This document shows positions 41,099 to 50,340 of a stretch of 64,000 nt of DNA, in pieces. The position numbers were made by a program, and so were the translations under genes. The DNA lies in the NCBI RefSeq assembly GCF_947491795.1, contig NZ_CANLKW010000004.1, forward strand, positions 124,001-188,000, written 5' to 3'. How positions within the stretch are numbered: the stretch's first letter is position 1; each line of letters opens with the position of its first letter. Below the pieces are notes generated by a model. It saw only the letters and a list, made by a program, of their open reading frames with translations. It did no database searches and was not told where the DNA came from. The DNA comes from an uncultured Roseobacter sp. (lineage in GTDB: Bacteria; Pseudomonadota; Alphaproteobacteria; Rhodobacterales; Rhodobacteraceae).

Positions 41099-42727
41099 AT
41101 GTTTGATCCGCACGCTGCGCCTCACGGTTCAGCTGAATTCACAGACTTTCGTGGCAGGAAAGATGCTGGGCTCTATGGTCGCTTCGGCGCATTCATCGGG
41201 GCGGATGCCGCTGGTCGCGAATGTCGCAGTAGCCAGCAGAGCGCGCTCTGTCTAGTAGGTGGCGCTCGCAGCGGCAAAGGCAATTTTGGACTGAAATGGT
41301 TGATTGACGCTTCAATGGGGGACGAAGACGGGCCACACCATATCATCAACCTTGACTTCAAGTCGCAAGATACCCCCGTCGCGTCTTTGCAGGTTGTCCA
41401 AGGGCGTCATCACTATTGCTACAATCCACGAGGTCGTGGCGGACTTCATTCCAGTAAGATCAACCCATATGCGCACTTGATTGCTGCCTCTCCAACATTG
41501 GTTCCAGATGCCTTCTTGTCTTCGGCAAGTTGGATACCGTTCACTGACCCGAAGGCACAGTATTTCGAGGGCATGGCGCAAACCATCAACACTGCAGTGC
41601 TGGTAACATTGGTACGAGCGAACGGCTCTGTCACAGTTCCTGAAGTGGCTGAAAAAATTGCGGCTCTGGGCGATACGTCCGAAGAGTGGCTCAGTTTCGA
41701 ATTTGAAATCTCACAACAACCTGAGCCCGAGATAAATCAGGTCGCAGCCGATCTTCGAAAGCTGCGTGAGGGCAATTCCGACGCGGGCGGTTTCGCTGGC
41801 ATCAAAAACGAACTTGCGAGGCGCTACGCTTGCATGATGGACCCGCAGGTAAGGGAAGCGTTGTCGCCGCCTTTTGATTTTTGTTTTTCCCAACTCTGCG
41901 AAGGGAACTCTCACCCGACCATGGTTTCGATCATGGAAGACCTCGAATATGCGGAGAACAACAGCGTTGTGAAAGCGCTGTTTACCTGCGCGCTAGTCTT
42001 CAAGCGTCGCGCTGTTTCTGCGAGGCCGCAATTTTGGCTTCTTAATGAGGTCGCGGCGATGGGTGCGTGGCCATTGGCAGAGTCACTCGCAACGATTTCA
42101 GCAGGTTACAATATTCGCACCGCCTACGTGGTGCAGTCCACTGAACAGTTTGAGCGCCTCAAAAAAGGCGCAAGCAACGTGATCCCCAATTCTTGTGGAA
42201 CGATCATTTACATGGGCATCCGCTCAGTGCAGCAAGCTTCGTTGGTCAGTCGCCAATTGGGTCGCCAAACGCTTCACTACGACGATTTTGTTCAACAGGA
42301 ACGAGCGCGTGCCGCAAAGTCCAAGGCCATGGCCGACCTGATATTTGGTCACGGTAATCCGGTGCAGGCGATTATGACAGCGCAGCACCAAGACCGCCTT
42401 GCAAATCACAAAAGCAAGATGGCGAGGGATTTGCGAACCATTGATGAAGTTATCAATGAGGCCAATGAACGAGCATATGTTTTTATGCCGGGAGTGCTTG
42501 AGCGTCCGTTTTACGCCTTTGTTCCTCAATACTGGCGCTCCAAATCCAACGCCGGAAGATACAACCGCGATCCATTCCATTCAAAACCTGGGCGGGTGGA
42601 AGTCGCAACGTGGCTCGGACAGAGCAACCGTAAGATCATCACCGAACCCGCTCCCAGTCGATATGCGGACTGGCCACAGTATCGCGACAGCGGGTTGTGG
42701 TCGTATGTGAGGGGATATCGGCCATGA
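41099..42727 (+). CDS. VirD4/TraG-like coupling ATPase without membrane anchor
   Basis: A 542-residue protein matching the cytoplasmic part of type IV coupling proteins. It opens with HGSAEFTDFRGRKDAGLYG, the segment that in VirD4 follows the membrane helices. Walker A is GGARSGKGN near residue 60, and the Walker B-like segment is FWLLNEVAAMG near 315, with Asn where family members have Asp. SAGYNIRTAYVVQSTEQFERL is the conserved stretch after it. No membrane helix is visible. It would link the relaxase-DNA complex to a mating channel. The next gene overlaps its stop as ATGA. Confidence 0.8.
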   Translation: MFDPHAAPHGSAEFTDFRGRKDAGLYGRFGAFIGADAAGRECRSSQQSALCLVGGARSGKGNFGLKWLIDASMGDEDGPHHIINLDFKSQDTPVASLQVVQGRHHYCYNPRGRGGLHSSKINPYAHLIAASPTLVPDAFLSSASWIPFTDPKAQYFEGMAQTINTAVLVTLVRANGSVTVPEVAEKIAALGDTSEEWLSFEFEISQQPEPEINQVAADLRKLREGNSDAGGFAGIKNELARRYACMMDPQVREALSPPFDFCFSQLCEGNSHPTMVSIMEDLEYAENNSVVKALFTCALVFKRRAVSARPQFWLLNEVAAMGAWPLAESLATISAGYNIRTAYVVQSTEQFERLKKGASNVIPNSCGTIIYMGIRSVQQASLVSRQLGRQTLHYDDFVQQERARAAKSKAMADLIFGHGNPVQAIMTAQHQDRLANHKSKMARDLRTIDEVINEANERAYVFMPGVLERPFYAFVPQYWRSKSNAGRYNRDPFHSKPGRVEVATWLGQSNRKIITEPAPSRYADWPQYRDSGLWSYVRGYRP

Positions 42728-43059
42728 AGCGCCCAAATAATTTCCCCCGCGAAGGCATGAACGAACCAGTGACTGTGGAAGCAATCAAACGGCTTGAACG
42801 TGAGCGACCCGTCTTAAATGAGGCCTTGCATTACACGTTTGGTGGGGATGTAAAAGCAAGTGTTCACACCAACTTGGCTGCCGAACGGGAAGCGGCAATT
42901 GCTGCTGGGGCGCGACGTCTCCTGCAGACCTCGGAGCAAGCCAAGAAAGAGTTTGGTGCCACAAAACCCGATGCCAGAACGGAGTACATTCGCCAGCAAT
43001 TAAATGCGGCGCGCGGGTCAAAGCCGCAGAAAATCCGAAAATACTCACCAGCACGATAG
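42724..43059 (+). CDS. hypothetical protein overlapping the coupling ATPase gene
   Basis: A 111-residue basic, helical, soluble protein (PVTVEAIKRLERERPVLNEA; ARRLLQTSEQAKKEFGAT). Its ATG overlaps the coupling protein stop (ATGA), so it is translated together with it and probably belongs to the same transfer function, for example as an accessory DNA-binding factor. No family is recognised. Confidence 0.65.
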   Translation: MKRPNNFPREGMNEPVTVEAIKRLERERPVLNEALHYTFGGDVKASVHTNLAAEREAAIAAGARRLLQTSEQAKKEFGATKPDARTEYIRQQLNAARGSKPQKIRKYSPAR

Positions 43060-43081
43060 GTTCAAAAAAAGGGGATGTTCC

Positions 43082-43408
43082 ATGTCAGAACAGAAGAAGC
43101 ACAGCCAAAATAAACGTCCAGTCAAGTCCCATCGAGATGGCGTTCTTGAAACCGCAATTTGGCGGCATGAGACCGAAAACGGTCCTGTATTTAATACGGA
43201 ACGAACACGGTCGTATCAGGACAAGGAGGGCAAATGGAGGAAGACTCACTCCATACCTGAACGCGACCTTTTAAAGGCGGCGAAGCTCGACGAACGTGCA
43301 TATGAGAGTATTCAGCTGATGCGCCAAAAAGAACGAGAAAAATACATTCAGCGTCAAAAGCAAGAAGCTCAACCGACTCCGGGGCATGAACACTCTCGCA
43401 CTCCGTAG
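43082..43408 (+). CDS. hypothetical charged protein
   Basis: A 108-residue very hydrophilic protein (MSEQKKHSQNKRPVKSHRDG). A central part, AIWRHETENGPVFNTERTRS followed by YQDKEGKWRKTHSI, resembles the small single-strand-DNA-type or DUF736-like proteins found on proteobacterial conjugative elements, though the match is loose. It ends in a charged helix and a polar tail. AAAAGGGGATGTTCC precedes the ATG. Part of the transfer-module gene row. Confidence 0.6.
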   Translation: MSEQKKHSQNKRPVKSHRDGVLETAIWRHETENGPVFNTERTRSYQDKEGKWRKTHSIPERDLLKAAKLDERAYESIQLMRQKEREKYIQRQKQEAQPTPGHEHSRTP

Positions 43409-43425
43409 TCGTTCAAAGATTCTTC

Positions 43426-43452
43426 TTGACGGGAAACAAATTTAAGTAGAAT
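43426..43452 (+). promoter_or_regulatory. possible promoter of the integrase operon
   Basis: TTGACG (43426-43431) and TAGAAT (43447-43452) with a 15-bp spacer, in an AT-rich stretch 75 bp before the next start codon. The spacer is shorter than ideal. If active, it would serve the 109-residue protein, the integrase and, in the circular form, mobC and the relaxase. Confidence 0.35.
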
Positions 43453-43526
43453 GTTCTTCTTTTGTTCCGATATGAGCAATCAGAGAAGGAGATATTCAAG
43501 CGGCTAAATAAGGAGGTATAGCGATC

Positions 43527-43856
43527 ATGACAGACGCTCCCAACAACGACACAATCATAGCCAACCTGAAGGAAAAGAAGCGCGACGGGTTGAGTTTTGA
43601 TGAAATCGACACGGATCGTTTGACTGAAAGATCGCTGATCGAAGCGGACTATGAGCGCTTTGCTCACTTTCTGGACGGCCTCGATGCGTCTGAGGCAGAA
43701 AAACGTGAGTTTGTTCAGACCGTTTGGAATATCGTCTTTGCTGTTGCTTCGCTTGGCTTCCAATCTCACCCAATCCAAATCGTCGAGAAAATCTGTGGAA
43801 AGCGTGATTTTAAGGAGGCGGCAAACGGCAAAAGAACCCGAAAAATGTTAAGCTAA
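43527..43856 (+). CDS. hypothetical protein upstream of the integrase
   Basis: A 109-residue acidic helical protein (TIIANLKEKKRDGLSFDEID; YERFAHFLDGLDASEAEKRE) with one hydrophobic patch (TVWNIVFAVASLGFQ). A consensus AAGGAGGT lies 13 bp before the ATG. It sits 67 bp upstream of the integrase start, where recombination directionality factors or regulators are often found. A role in controlling excision is only positional inference. Confidence 0.65.
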   Translation: MTDAPNNDTIIANLKEKKRDGLSFDEIDTDRLTERSLIEADYERFAHFLDGLDASEAEKREFVQTVWNIVFAVASLGFQSHPIQIVEKICGKRDFKEAANGKRTRKMLS

Positions 43857-43923
43857 AATTGCGCTCAAGCCCAAGAAAACACCAGTGTGCGCTCACTTTA
43901 TAGGGCGGGCAAAGGAAAAATAT

Positions 43924-45458
43924 ATGAACCATAATTTCGATCAAACAAAACAAAAGAAGGCAATAATTTACTGCCGAGTATCCAGCAAGAAACAGAAGGT
44001 GGAAGGAAGCGGCCTCGACAGTCAAGAACACCGCTGCAGGCAATACGCCGAGGCCAAATCTTACAGCGTAGAAGCTGTTTTTCCTGATGATGTATCGGGG
44101 GGCGGAGATTTCATGAACCGTCCAGGTATGGTGGCGCTACTTGACTACCTGGATGCGCGCCCGCATGAAAAATTTGTTGTGATATTCGATGATCTTAAGC
44201 GCTATTCGCGCGACGTTGAGTTCCATCTGAAACTGCGGCGCTTGATGGCCGAAAGAAATGCCACGCGTGAGTGCTTGAACTACAACTTTGAAGATACGCC
44301 GGAAGGAAAATTCAACGAGATTATTTCCGCTGCAGCGGGCGAGCTTGAACGCCTCCAAATGGGGCGTCAAAACCGTCAAAAGAGCATTGCTCGCATTGAG
44401 CAGGGATTTTGGGTGTTTCGCGCGCCCCTAGGCTACAAGTACGTCAAATCCAGTCGGGGTGGGAAAGAGCTTGTCTTGGACGAAGTTCTGGCCCCAATCG
44501 TCCGCGAGGCACTCGAAGGATATGCTTTTGGGCGGTTTGCATCACAAACCGAAGTTCGTCGCTTTTTGGAAAGCCAACCTGCATACCCAAAAGACATGCC
44601 TAATGGCGGTATCCGTCCACAGACTATCGTTCGGTTGTTGAGCAAGGTTGTCTATGCGGGATTTGTCGAAGCCCCAAAATGGGGGATATCTCCCCGCCCA
44701 GGCAACCACGTCGGCATAATCACACTAGAAACTCACCAAAAGATTCAAAATCGCCTTAACACGCCCGTCTATGCGTCTGCGCGCAAAGACATCAATCGCG
44801 ACTTCCCTCTGCGCGGCGCTGTATCATGTGCCTGTTGCGAGAAGCCTCTGACTGCGGGCTGGTCGAGAGGGAAGTACAAGAGCTTCCCTTATTATCGCTG
44901 CCGAAACAAGGAGTGCGACCTATTTGGCAAGTCTATTCGTAAGGATCAGATTGAGGCAGACTTTGAAAAACTACTCGCAAGTGTTCAGCCATCGCATGGC
45001 GCATTCGCAATGGCGCAAGCGATGTTCAAGCACTGTTGGGACATGCTGAATGAGCAATCGCAAGCGCTCACAGCCGATGTGAATACTCGTATCAAGAAAG
45101 CCGACAAAGAGATCGCGAATTTGGTCGATATGGCTGTGAACGCATCGAGTCCCGTTGTGCTGGCGGCTTACGAGAAAAAGATCGAAAAACTCGAAAACGA
45201 CAAGCTCGCACTGCGTGAAAAACTGAAGAATCCGGGCAAGACAGGCTACAGCTATAGTGAGTTGTTTGAACTCTCCATGCGATTTCTATCAAGCCCTTGT
45301 AAAGTATGGAATTCTAAGCGGTTTAACTTGCAGAAGATAGTGCTGCGTCTGGTGTTTGCAGAGCCAGCTCTGTACTGCCGTGAAAATGGCTTTTTGAACA
45401 CCAAATTCTCCATGCCATTCAATATGTTAGGAGGTCAAGACATGTCTATATTGGGAAA

Positions 45459-45480
<22 letters not shown>
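43924..45480 (+). CDS. int: large serine integrase (integrated, truncated form)
   Basis: A 518-residue large serine recombinase. The N-terminal catalytic domain is KAIIYCRVSSKKQ with Ser20, SGLDSQEHRCRQYA and VIFDDLKRYSRD. A recombinase domain (GFWVFRAPLGYKYV ... GGIRPQTIVRLLSKVVYAGF) follows. A zinc ribbon with CACC, then YYRCRNKEC, and a coiled coil (AAYEKKIEKLENDKLALREK) complete it. The C-terminus TKFSMPFNML then SILGNGAAGEN runs into the attachment core, and the last three residues (GEN) and the stop are encoded by the tRNA-Thr gene read on the opposite strand. In the excised circle the frame instead continues for 49 residues. The start at 43924 follows AAAGGAAAAAT. Confidence 0.92.
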
Positions 45481-45533
<53 letters not shown>

Positions 45534-45619
45534 GCCGGTGTGGCGCGTGATTAGACGCAATCGGTCATTGGTGCAAGCCTAATCTGGACCCTTCCGGAGC
45601 CCTGCTGTAGACAGGCGGC

Positions 45620-45799
45620 ATGGCAGATAAATCCCCATCAAAAGGCGCGGTAAAAACCGCCCAGTCGCGCGAAGACCGGCTTAAAGCGGCGCTCAAAGCG
45701 AATCTGGCCCGGCGCAAGGCACAAAGCCGGGCGCGCGCGGACGGACAGGGGAACGAGGCAGGCACACCGGCACCCACCGGGCAGAAAAAGGACGCGTAA
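45620..45799 (+). CDS. 59-residue basic protein upstream of murA
   Basis: A short lysine/arginine/alanine-rich protein (MADKSPSKGAVKTAQSREDR) with one helix (RLKAALKANLARRKAQSRAR) and a polar tail. The stop is 4 bp before the murA start, so it is in the murA operon. Small basic proteins in this position are common in Rhodobacterales; the function is unknown. The ribosome site is weak (ACAGGCGGC). Confidence 0.65.
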   Translation: MADKSPSKGAVKTAQSREDRLKAALKANLARRKAQSRARADGQGNEAGTPAPTGQKKDA

Positions 45800-45803
45800 A
45801 CCG

Positions 45804-47072
45804 ATGGATTCAATTCTGGTCACGGGCAATGGCCCTCTCAGCGGGCAGATCCCGATTGCCGGGGCGAAAAACGCCTGTCTTACCCTGATGCCGGCGACGC
45901 TTTTGTCAGACGAGCCGCTGACCCTGATCAATGCGCCGCGCCTGTCGGACATCCGGACCATGTCTGAGCTGCTGCGCTCGCTGGGGGCAGAGGTGACCTC
46001 GCTGCAGGGCGGACAGGTGCTCGCACTGTCCAGCCATGACATCACCAGCAGGACGGCGGACTATGACATCGTGCGCAAAATGCGGGCCTCGATCCTGGTG
46101 CTGGGCCCGCTGCTGGCGCGCTATGGCGAGGCGGTCGTATCTCTGCCGGGGGGCTGTGCCATCGGCGCGCGCCCCGTGGATCTGCACCTCAAAGCGCTGG
46201 AGGCCATGGGGGCCGAGCTGGAACTCAAAGACGGCTATGTGCATGCGGCAGCCCCCGGCGGGCTGCGCGGCGGGACAATCGACTTTGATTTTGCCTCCGT
46301 AGGCGCCACCGAAAACGCCCTGATGGCCGCAACGCTGGCCAAAGGCACAACCGTCATCAGCAATGCAGCCCGCGAGCCGGAGATCGTCGATCTTGCGCGC
46401 TGTTTGCGGGCGATGGGCGCGCAGATCAGCGGCGAGGGCACCTCTGAGATCACCATTGACGGCGTCGACCGTCTGGGCGGGGCCACCCATACCGTCGTGA
46501 CCGACCGGATTGAACTGGGCACCTATATGCTGGCACCGGCCATCTGCGGCGGCGAGGTCGAATTGCTGGGGGGGCGGATCGAACTGGTCGAGGCCTTTTG
46601 CGAGAAGCTGGATGCGGCAGGCATCAGCGTGTCCGAGACAGCCAGTGGCCTGACGGTAACGCGCCGCAGCGACGTCATTCAGGCCGTGAATGTCACGACC
46701 GAGCCCTTTCCCGGATTTCCGACCGATCTGCAGGCCCAGATGATGGCCCTGCTCTGCACGGCCGAGGGCACATCGGTGCTGGAGGAAAAAATCTTTGAGA
46801 ACCGGTTCATGCATGCCCCGGAGCTGATGCGCATGGGGGCAGAGATCGATGTCCAGGGCGGCACGGCAACCGTAACGGGCGTGAGCAGGCTCAAGGGCGC
46901 ACCGGTGATGGCCACCGATCTGCGCGCCTCCGTCTCGCTCATTCTCGCAGGTCTGGCGGCCGAAGGCGAAACCCGGGTCTCCCGCGTCTATCACCTTGAC
47001 CGCGGCTATGAACATGTGGTCAGCAAACTCTCCGGCGTGGGCGCCAGCATTGAACGGATCAGCGACACATGA
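45804..47072 (+). CDS. murA: UDP-N-acetylglucosamine 1-carboxyvinyltransferase
   Basis: A 422-residue MurA, the first committed enzyme of peptidoglycan synthesis, which adds enolpyruvate from phosphoenolpyruvate to UDP-GlcNAc. The catalytic cysteine is in PGGCAIGARPVDLHL near residue 118, so fosfomycin should be able to bind it. The N-terminus (PLSGQIPIAGAKNACLTLMP) and the C-terminal block YHLDRGYEHVVSKLSGVGA are typical, and the length fits. The next gene overlaps by ATGA. Confidence 0.96.
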   Translation: MDSILVTGNGPLSGQIPIAGAKNACLTLMPATLLSDEPLTLINAPRLSDIRTMSELLRSLGAEVTSLQGGQVLALSSHDITSRTADYDIVRKMRASILVLGPLLARYGEAVVSLPGGCAIGARPVDLHLKALEAMGAELELKDGYVHAAAPGGLRGGTIDFDFASVGATENALMAATLAKGTTVISNAAREPEIVDLARCLRAMGAQISGEGTSEITIDGVDRLGGATHTVVTDRIELGTYMLAPAICGGEVELLGGRIELVEAFCEKLDAAGISVSETASGLTVTRRSDVIQAVNVTTEPFPGFPTDLQAQMMALLCTAEGTSVLEEKIFENRFMHAPELMRMGAEIDVQGGTATVTGVSRLKGAPVMATDLRASVSLILAGLAAEGETRVSRVYHLDRGYEHVVSKLSGVGASIERISDT

Positions 47073-47536
47073 CAGATGCACGGTTTGAGGACGGACGCGA
47101 GGCACCGCTGAACCTCGGGGCGCTGGACGCGGATGATCTGCAGGTGATCTCCTCGCTCTGCCAGGACGCGGTGTTTCCCGCAACCGAAATGACATGGGAC
47201 CGCCGCCGCAACCGCTTTGGTCTGCTGCTCAACCGGTTCCGCTGGGAAGAGGGGGCCGCCCACAGCGTCGCACCCGAGCGGGTCCGGACGGTGCTGGCCA
47301 TCGACACCGTGCAGGGTGTCTCCACCAGCGGCATCGACCGGCGTGACGCCGACACCATCCTGTCGCTGCTTTCGGTCACTTTCGAGCAGACTGACGCGCC
47401 TGCAGGCCATGTGCTGCTCACGCTGGCCGGAGACGGTGCCATCCGGCTGCGCGTCGAAGCCCTGGAAGTCTCCCTCAAAGACGTCACCCGCCCGTACCAG
47501 GCCCCTTCCCGCGCGCGGCCCGGCCACCCGGAATAA
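47069..47536 (+). CDS. DUF2948 family protein
   Basis: A 155-residue protein of the DUF2948 family, found in Alphaproteobacteria next to murA and hisD: LNLGALDADDLQVISSLCQD, then RNRFGLLLNRFRWE and a C-terminal GDGAIRLRVEALEVSLKDV. It overlaps the murA stop by 4 bp (ATGA), which indicates coupling. No activity is known. Confidence 0.88.
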   Translation: MTDARFEDGREAPLNLGALDADDLQVISSLCQDAVFPATEMTWDRRRNRFGLLLNRFRWEEGAAHSVAPERVRTVLAIDTVQGVSTSGIDRRDADTILSLLSVTFEQTDAPAGHVLLTLAGDGAIRLRVEALEVSLKDVTRPYQAPSRARPGHPE

Positions 47537-47609
47537 CCCCGCTTCTTCTGGCTGGAAATATCCCCGCCGGAGGCATGAAATCCTGCGGCGCTGAACAAAA
47601 AGGTCAAAC

Positions 47610-48911
47610 ATGCCCGTTTTTCTGAACGCAGACGATCCCGGTTTCGGAACAGCCTTTGCAAAACTGCTCTCTGCCAAGCGCGAGGACAGCCCGGACGTGG
47701 ACGATACCGTCGCGGGGATCATCGCCGATGTGCGCGCCCGCGGCGATGCCGCCCTGCTGGAGCTGACCGCAAGGTTCGACCGGCTGACCCTGACAGCAGA
47801 CAGCCTGCGCATCAGCGCAGAAGAGATCGCGGCAGCCACCGCCTCGGTGCCCGGGGCCGAGCGCGCAGCTCTGGCCCTGGCGGCGGAGCGCATCCGTGCC
47901 TATCACGAACGCCAGCTGCCTCAGGACGCCTCGTGGCAGGATGGCACCGGGGCCACGCTGGGCTGGCGCTGGACGCCGGTCAGTGCCGCCGGTCTCTATG
48001 TGCCCGGCGGTCTAGCCTCCTATCCGTCATCGGTTCTGATGAACGCCATCCCGGCGCGGGTGGCGGGTGTGCCGCGCCTGGCGATGGTGGTGCCCGCGCC
48101 GGATGGGGTGCTCAACCCGCTGGTCCTGGCTGCAGCAGAGCTTGCCGGGGTGGATGAGGTCTACCGAATCGGTGGCGCCCAGGCCATTGCGGCGCTGGCA
48201 TATGGCACCGACACAATCGCACCGGTGGACAAGATCACAGGCCCCGGCAACGCCTTTGTGGCCGCCGCCAAACGCCGCGTCTTTGGCAAGGTCGGCATCG
48301 ACATGATCGCGGGCCCGTCCGAGATCCTCGTCATCGCAGATGCGGACAATGACCCCGACTGGATCGCCCTCGACCTGCTCAGCCAGGCCGAACACGACGA
48401 AAGCGCGCAGTCCATTCTGATCACCACCGATGCGCACTTCGGGCAGGCGGTCGCCGCCGCTGTGGACAAACGGCTCGAAACACTGGAGCGGCGGGCCATC
48501 GCGGGGGCCTCCTGGCGCGATTTCGGGGCCATCATCACCGTGCCCGACCTGGACGCCGCCGCCGCCCTGTCGGACCGGATTGCCCCGGAACACCTGGAGC
48601 TTTGCGTGGCCGATCCGCAGGCGCTCTCGGAAAAGATCACCCATGCGGGCGCGATATTCCTGGGCCAGTGGACGCCCGAGGCGATCGGCGACTATGTGGG
48701 CGGGCCCAATCACGTGCTGCCCACAGCACGGTCCGCGCGTTTCTCCTCAGGCCTGTCGGTGCTCGACTTCATGAAACGCACGACCCTTGCGCAGATGACA
48801 CCGGCTGCACTGCGCGCCATTGGTCCGGCCGCTGAAACGCTCGCCACCACCGAAAGCCTGGAGGCCCATGGTCTGTCGGTCACGGCACGGCTGCGCAAAC
48901 TAAACGACTGA
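47610..48911 (+). CDS. hisD: histidinol dehydrogenase
   Basis: A 433-residue HisD, which oxidises L-histidinol to histidine in two NAD-dependent, zinc-assisted steps. Conserved regions include VPGGLASYPSSVLMNAIPAR, IDMIAGPSEILVIAD, DLLSQAEHDESAQS (with catalytic and zinc-binding Gln/His), APEHLEL and VGGPNHVLPT. The length is standard. AAAAAGG precedes the ATG. The murA - DUF2948 - hisD - UPF0262 - phosphatase order is typical of the group. Confidence 0.96.
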   Translation: MPVFLNADDPGFGTAFAKLLSAKREDSPDVDDTVAGIIADVRARGDAALLELTARFDRLTLTADSLRISAEEIAAATASVPGAERAALALAAERIRAYHERQLPQDASWQDGTGATLGWRWTPVSAAGLYVPGGLASYPSSVLMNAIPARVAGVPRLAMVVPAPDGVLNPLVLAAAELAGVDEVYRIGGAQAIAALAYGTDTIAPVDKITGPGNAFVAAAKRRVFGKVGIDMIAGPSEILVIADADNDPDWIALDLLSQAEHDESAQSILITTDAHFGQAVAAAVDKRLETLERRAIAGASWRDFGAIITVPDLDAAAALSDRIAPEHLELCVADPQALSEKITHAGAIFLGQWTPEAIGDYVGGPNHVLPTARSARFSSGLSVLDFMKRTTLAQMTPAALRAIGPAAETLATTESLEAHGLSVTARLRKLND

Positions 48912-48990
48912 GCAGGCGGGGAGCGCTTGCCCCGGGGCAGGGCGCGCGCTATCCAGTGGCGGTTTCCTGTTGCCCGAAGAGTTCTGACCC

Positions 48991-49470
48991 ATGTCCCGTA
49001 TATCCCAGATTGACCTTGACGATTCCGGCCTGCCGCCGCCCACACCGGAAATCGAGCAGGAGCGCAAGGTCGCGATGTTCGATCTGCTGGAGGACAACAC
49101 CTTTGTGCTGCCACAGCGCGACGGGCGCGCCGTTCCCGATGGCCCCTACCGTGTGGGTCTGGCGATCCGCGACAAGCGGCTGGTCTTTGACGTGAATACC
49201 GAAAACGCGGAAAAGGCGGCAGAATTCCACCTGTCGCTGGGCCCGTTCCGGCAGGTGGTCAAAGATTATTTCCAGATCTGCGAAAGCTATTTCGAGGCCG
49301 TGAAAAAACTGCCGCCCAGCCAGATCGAGACCATCGACATGGCCCGCCGCGGCATTCACAACGAAGGCAGCCGCGTGCTGCAGGAACGCCTGGAGGGCAA
49401 GGCAGAGGTGGATACCGACACCGCCCGCCGTCTCTTTACGCTGATCTGCGTGCTGCATTTCGGAGGCTGA
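48991..49470 (+). CDS. UPF0262 family protein
   Basis: A 159-residue soluble protein of the UPF0262 family: MSRISQIDLDDSGLPPPTPE, ERKVAMFDLLEDN, FHLSLGPFRQVVKDYFQICE and GIHNEGSRVLQERL. Conserved in Alphaproteobacteria downstream of hisD; function unknown. Its stop codon is immediately followed by the ATG of the phosphatase gene, so the two are in one operon. Confidence 0.9.
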   Translation: MSRISQIDLDDSGLPPPTPEIEQERKVAMFDLLEDNTFVLPQRDGRAVPDGPYRVGLAIRDKRLVFDVNTENAEKAAEFHLSLGPFRQVVKDYFQICESYFEAVKKLPPSQIETIDMARRGIHNEGSRVLQERLEGKAEVDTDTARRLFTLICVLHFGG

Positions 49471-49932
49471 ATGACGGAAACGATGCCACAATCGGTTCTG
49501 TTCTGTTGCGATCACAACGCTGTGCGCTCGCCCATGGCCGAAGGCATCATGAAAAAGCTCTATGGCACCGGCACCTATGTGCAGTCCGCCGGGGTGACCA
49601 ACGACATGGAGATCGACGGCTTTTCCATCGCGGTCTGCCAGGAAATGGATGTGGAACTGTCGCGGCACCGCTCGCGCAGCTTTGACGAAATGGAAAACTG
49701 GGGCGACGATCTGGGCTCTTTCGATCTGGTCATCGCCCTCAGCCCTGCCAGCCAGCGCCGCGCGCTTGAACTGACGCGCTATTACAGCCTCGAGGTGGAA
49801 TACTGGCCCATCCTGGACCCCACGGGCCTCGGCGAGACACGCGAGGCCAAACTTGTCAGCTACCGCCAGGCGCGCGACCAGATCCGCGACCGGCTGATCG
49901 GCCGGTTCGGCCCACCCACTGAAATGATATGA
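49471..49932 (+). CDS. low-molecular-weight tyrosine phosphatase family protein
   Basis: A 153-residue protein with the LMW phosphatase/arsenate reductase fold. The P-loop is CDHNAVRS (C-x5-R-S) near residues 13-20, with an extra Cys before it. The general acid is in WPILDPTG near residue 112. It also has KLYGTGTYVQSAGV and MDVELSRHRSRSF. It could dephosphorylate protein tyrosine or another phosphoester; arsenate reduction lacks supporting cysteines. It starts directly at the UPF0262 stop. Confidence 0.88.
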   Translation: MTETMPQSVLFCCDHNAVRSPMAEGIMKKLYGTGTYVQSAGVTNDMEIDGFSIAVCQEMDVELSRHRSRSFDEMENWGDDLGSFDLVIALSPASQRRALELTRYYSLEVEYWPILDPTGLGETREAKLVSYRQARDQIRDRLIGRFGPPTEMI

Positions 49933-49939
49933 GGATCCT

Positions 49940-50332
49940 ATGACTGATGTCGTGAAACGGTATTTCGAGGCCTTCAACACCGGCGATCTGCCCGGCATGC
50001 TGGAATGCGTGAGCGAGGATGTCGCCCATCACGTCAACGAGGGCACGGTGCGCCACGGACGGGCGGCCTTTGCAGAGTTTTGCGGGCATATGGCGCGCTG
50101 CTACAGGGAGAACCTCACAGATGTGGTTGTGTTTTCGACACCTGACGGCAAACGCGCGGCGGCGGAATACACCGTCAACGGCACCTACGTGCACACGGAT
50201 GAGGGCCTGCCAGAGGCCACGGGCCAGACATACAAACTGCCCGCAGGATCGTTCTTTGATATCACGGACGGTCTGATTTCGCGGGTCACCACCAGATACA
50301 ACCTGTCGGACTGGATCCGGCAGGTCTCCTGA
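49940..50332 (+). CDS. SnoaL/NTF2-like protein
   Basis: A 130-residue cone-shaped NTF2-fold protein: VKRYFEAFNTGDLPGMLECV, VAHHVNEGTVRHGRAAFAEF and LPAGSFFDITDGLISRVTTR. Members of this superfamily are isomerases, hydrolases or binding proteins, and the substrate cannot be read from this sequence. It follows the phosphatase by 7 bp and precedes a GNAT gene by 8 bp. Confidence 0.82.
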   Translation: MTDVVKRYFEAFNTGDLPGMLECVSEDVAHHVNEGTVRHGRAAFAEFCGHMARCYRENLTDVVVFSTPDGKRAAAEYTVNGTYVHTDEGLPEATGQTYKLPAGSFFDITDGLISRVTTRYNLSDWIRQVS

Positions 50333-50340
50333 GGCGCGCC

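Noticed and set aside
45906..47195. Minus-strand frame (429 codons) opposite murA
   Set aside because: Shadow of murA.
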